A DNA stretch of 64,000 nucleotides from Pseudomonas viridiflava (GTDB lineage Bacteria > Pseudomonadota > Gammaproteobacteria > Pseudomonadales > Pseudomonadaceae). A program made the translations under genes and the position numbers. Below are positions 62,227-64,000 of the stretch, piece by piece. The notes beneath the pieces were generated by a model. That model did no database searches and was not told the origin of the DNA. It worked only from the letters and a program-made list of their open reading frames with translations. How positions within the stretch are numbered: the first letter of the stretch is position 1; the number at the start of each line of letters is the position of its first letter. Location: assembly GCF_900591205.1 (NCBI RefSeq), contig NZ_UUPU01000105.1:62001-126000 (forward strand), in the 5' to 3' direction.

Positions 62227-63825
62227 ATGAAAATGCTCCCGCTACAAGCCGCCATTGCTGCCGCGCTGTTGAGCGTGGCCGTCGGCATTTCGGCCAAACC
62301 GCTGGTGGTCTGCACCGAAGCCAGCCCGGAAGGCTTCGATCCGGTCCTGTACACCACGGCCGTCACCGCTGACGCCGCGGCGGAAACCATGTTCAACCGC
62401 CTGGTGGACTTCAAGCCCGGCACCACTGAAGTGATCCCCGCGCTGGCCAAAGACCTGCCCGAGATCAGCGCCGATGGCCTGACCTACACGTTCCACCTGC
62501 GTGACGACATCAAGTTCCACACCACCGACTACTTCAAACCCACGCGCAACCTGAACGCCGACGACGTGCTTTGGAGCTTCCAGCGCCAGCTGGACCCGAA
62601 TCACCCGTGGCACAACAAGTCCCTCGTGGGCTACCCGTACTTTGAAAGCATGGGCTTCAAGGAACTGCTCAAGAGCGTGACCAAGACCGACGATCACACC
62701 GTGGTCTTTACCCTGACCCGTCCTGAAGCACCGTTCCTGGCCGACCTGGGCATGGCATTCTCTTCAATCCACTCGAAGGAATACGCCGACCAGTTGCTCA
62801 AATCCGGCAAGACCGAAGACCTCAACGCCAAGCCCATCGGCACTGGCCCGTTTATCTTCATCCGATATCAGAAAGACGCTCAGGCGCGGTTCAAGGCCAA
62901 CCCCGACTACTTCCGCGGCAAACCGGCAGTCGACCCGCTGATCCTGGCAATCAGCACCGATAACAACGTGCGCCTGCAGAAGCTCAAGGCCAACGAATGT
63001 CAGATCGCGCTGTTCCCCAAGCCGGATGACATTCCAAGCATCAAGAAAGACCCGAACCTTAAAGTCGATGAACTGGCGGCGATGACCACCAGTTACACCG
63101 CGTTGAATACCACCCACAAATACATGAGCGATGCGCGGGTACGCCACGCGATCAACATCGCGTTCGACAAGGCCGGTTATACCGAAGCCCTGTTCGGCAA
63201 AGGCAACGCGGTAGTGGGCACCGGCCCTTATCCGCCGACCTTGCTGGGTTTCAGCGACAAACTGAAAAACCCGCCGCGTGATCTGGACAAGGCCCGTGCC
63301 CTGCTCAAAGAGGCCGGTGTACCGGAAGGCACCGAATTCACCCTGTTCACCCGTAATGGCGGCGGCCCGACCAACCCCAACCCGATGCTCGGCGCCCAGC
63401 GCATGCAGGCGGATCTGGCGCAGATTGGCCTGAAGATCAATATCAAAGTCATGGAATGGGGCGAGATGCTCAAGCGCGCCAAAAACGGCGAGCACGACAT
63501 GGTTTCGGCTGGCTGGGTAGGCGATAACGGCGACCCCGACAACTTCCTCACGCCGAACCTGAGTTGCGATGCAGCCAAAAACGGCGAAAACTACGCGCGC
63601 TGGTGTAACAAAGAGTTTCAAGACTTGATCGACAAGGCGCGCGCCATCGCTGAACCCGGCCAACGCGCTGCACTCTATGAACAAGCACAGGACGTTTTCG
63701 ACAAGGACCAACCATGGCTTCCCATGGCTTACCCGAAACTGTTCACCGCCATGCGCAAGAACGTAGAAGGCTTCACCCAAAGCCCTCTGGGGACAAATAA
63801 CTTCGCCACCACTCAGGTGAAGTAA
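62227..63825 (+). CDS. DppA-like peptide substrate-binding protein 4 (divergent)
   Basis: 532 residues with a signal peptide (about 1-23). It belongs to SBP family 5 but is clearly further from proteins 1-3: VVCTEASPEGFDPVLYTTAV, then PLIEFA-type region and MEWGEMLKRAKNGEHDMV. It sits just before dppB, as the dppA4 gene does in P. aeruginosa, so it is the likely primary partner of the permease. Confidence 0.92.
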   Translation: MKMLPLQAAIAAALLSVAVGISAKPLVVCTEASPEGFDPVLYTTAVTADAAAETMFNRLVDFKPGTTEVIPALAKDLPEISADGLTYTFHLRDDIKFHTTDYFKPTRNLNADDVLWSFQRQLDPNHPWHNKSLVGYPYFESMGFKELLKSVTKTDDHTVVFTLTRPEAPFLADLGMAFSSIHSKEYADQLLKSGKTEDLNAKPIGTGPFIFIRYQKDAQARFKANPDYFRGKPAVDPLILAISTDNNVRLQKLKANECQIALFPKPDDIPSIKKDPNLKVDELAAMTTSYTALNTTHKYMSDARVRHAINIAFDKAGYTEALFGKGNAVVGTGPYPPTLLGFSDKLKNPPRDLDKARALLKEAGVPEGTEFTLFTRNGGGPTNPNPMLGAQRMQADLAQIGLKINIKVMEWGEMLKRAKNGEHDMVSAGWVGDNGDPDNFLTPNLSCDAAKNGENYARWCNKEFQDLIDKARAIAEPGQRAALYEQAQDVFDKDQPWLPMAYPKLFTAMRKNVEGFTQSPLGTNNFATTQVK

Positions 63826-63838
63826 ATAAGAGAAACGC

Positions 63839-63866
63839 TCGGCGCCGTCGACATTGACGGCGCCGA
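63839..63866 (+). terminator. Hairpin between binding protein 4 and dppB
   Basis: TCGGCGCCGTC and GACGGCGCCGA pair perfectly around GACATT, 13 bases after the stop. Without a T-run it is probably a stability or attenuation structure that makes binding protein more abundant than permease. Confidence 0.7.
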
Positions 63867-63901
63867 ACCTGCCTAACCGGCTGATTGAGGTACACAACAA
63901 G

Positions 63902-64000
63902 ATGTTTAGTTTTATTGCCCGCCGACTGGGGTTATTGATCCCCACGTTTTTCGGCATCACTTTGTTGACGTTTGCGTTAATTCGCATGATCCCTGGCGAC
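63902..64000 (+). CDS. dppB: DppB, dipeptide ABC transporter permease (N-terminal part)
   Basis: Only the first 33 codons are in the window. They encode MFSFIARRLGLLIPTFFGIT and the start of the first membrane helix and RMIPGD, the standard DppB/OppB N-terminus. It continues beyond the window, presumably into dppC, dppD and dppF. Confidence 0.9.
   Translation, partial: MFSFIARRLGLLIPTFFGITLLTFALIRMIPGD

Overview
The window looks like a chromosome segment of a fluorescent Pseudomonas (P. fluorescens group). The base composition is GC-rich, gene order follows the Pseudomonas core (lptCAB-rpoN-hpf-ptsN-rapZ-ptsO; Fur-boxed fagA-fumC-orfX-sodA; pmbA/tldD; mreBCD-maf-rng; gatCAB; petABC-sspAB; rplM-rpsI; zapE-trpS; roxSR; dpp-opdP), and nine paired REP palindromes of Pseudomonas type (GTGGGAGC.. 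or GTGGCGAGC..) lie between genes. No tRNA, rRNA, CRISPR array, insertion sequence or prophage was seen.

Layout. 1-5.75 kb (+): end of kdsC, the LPS-export genes lptC/lptA/lptB, sigma-54 (rpoN), the hibernation factor hpf and the nitrogen-PTS genes ptsN, rapZ and ptsO. 5.8-9.6 kb (-): a ZIP metal transporter, then the iron-starvation operon fagA-fumC-orfX-sodA behind two Fur boxes; it supplies an iron-independent fumarase and a Mn superoxide dismutase. 9.7-22.9 kb: pmbA and tldD (peptide-maturation protease subunits) around yjgA, then a nitrilase, the giant AsmA-like protein YhdP, RNase G, Maf and the cell-shape genes mreD/mreC/mreB. 23.1-26.3 kb (+): gatC-gatA-gatB, the tRNA amidotransferase.

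26.4-37.7 kb is the accessory stretch: an RlpA-like lipoprotein, a Ca2+/cation antiporter, a carboxymuconolactone-decarboxylase-like protein, an AEC transporter and a complete D-glucarate/galactarate operon (kdgD, 2-oxoglutarate-semialdehyde dehydrogenase, MFS transporter, garD). The likely FadR-type regulator of that operon lies about 1.7 kb away and shares a candidate operator motif with the operon promoter. Between operon and regulator, bracketed by two REP pairs, sits a cysteine-free, leaderless phospholipase-C-like protein preceded by a textbook LexA (SOS) box. I regard this as the most interesting locus in the window.

37.8-42.7 kb (-): sspA-sspB, the cytochrome bc1 operon petABC and rplM-rpsI. 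43-52.2 kb: an aldo/keto reductase, an LCAD-type acyl-CoA dehydrogenase, a DJ-1/AraC regulator, zapE, trpS (with an unusual C-terminal extension), an alpha/beta hydrolase, zapG and an SbmA/YddA-like ABC exporter. 52.3-54.2 kb (-): the redox-sensing two-component pair roxS-roxR. 54.4-64 kb (+): a SIMPL-domain protein, then a peptide-uptake locus of three closely similar DppA-like binding proteins, an OprD-family porin, a fourth, more divergent binding protein and the start of dppB, with strong hairpins between most cistrons.

Two genes (mreC and the cation antiporter) have no usable ATG/GTG/TTG where homology and the Shine-Dalgarno sequence place the start; both appear to use ATT.
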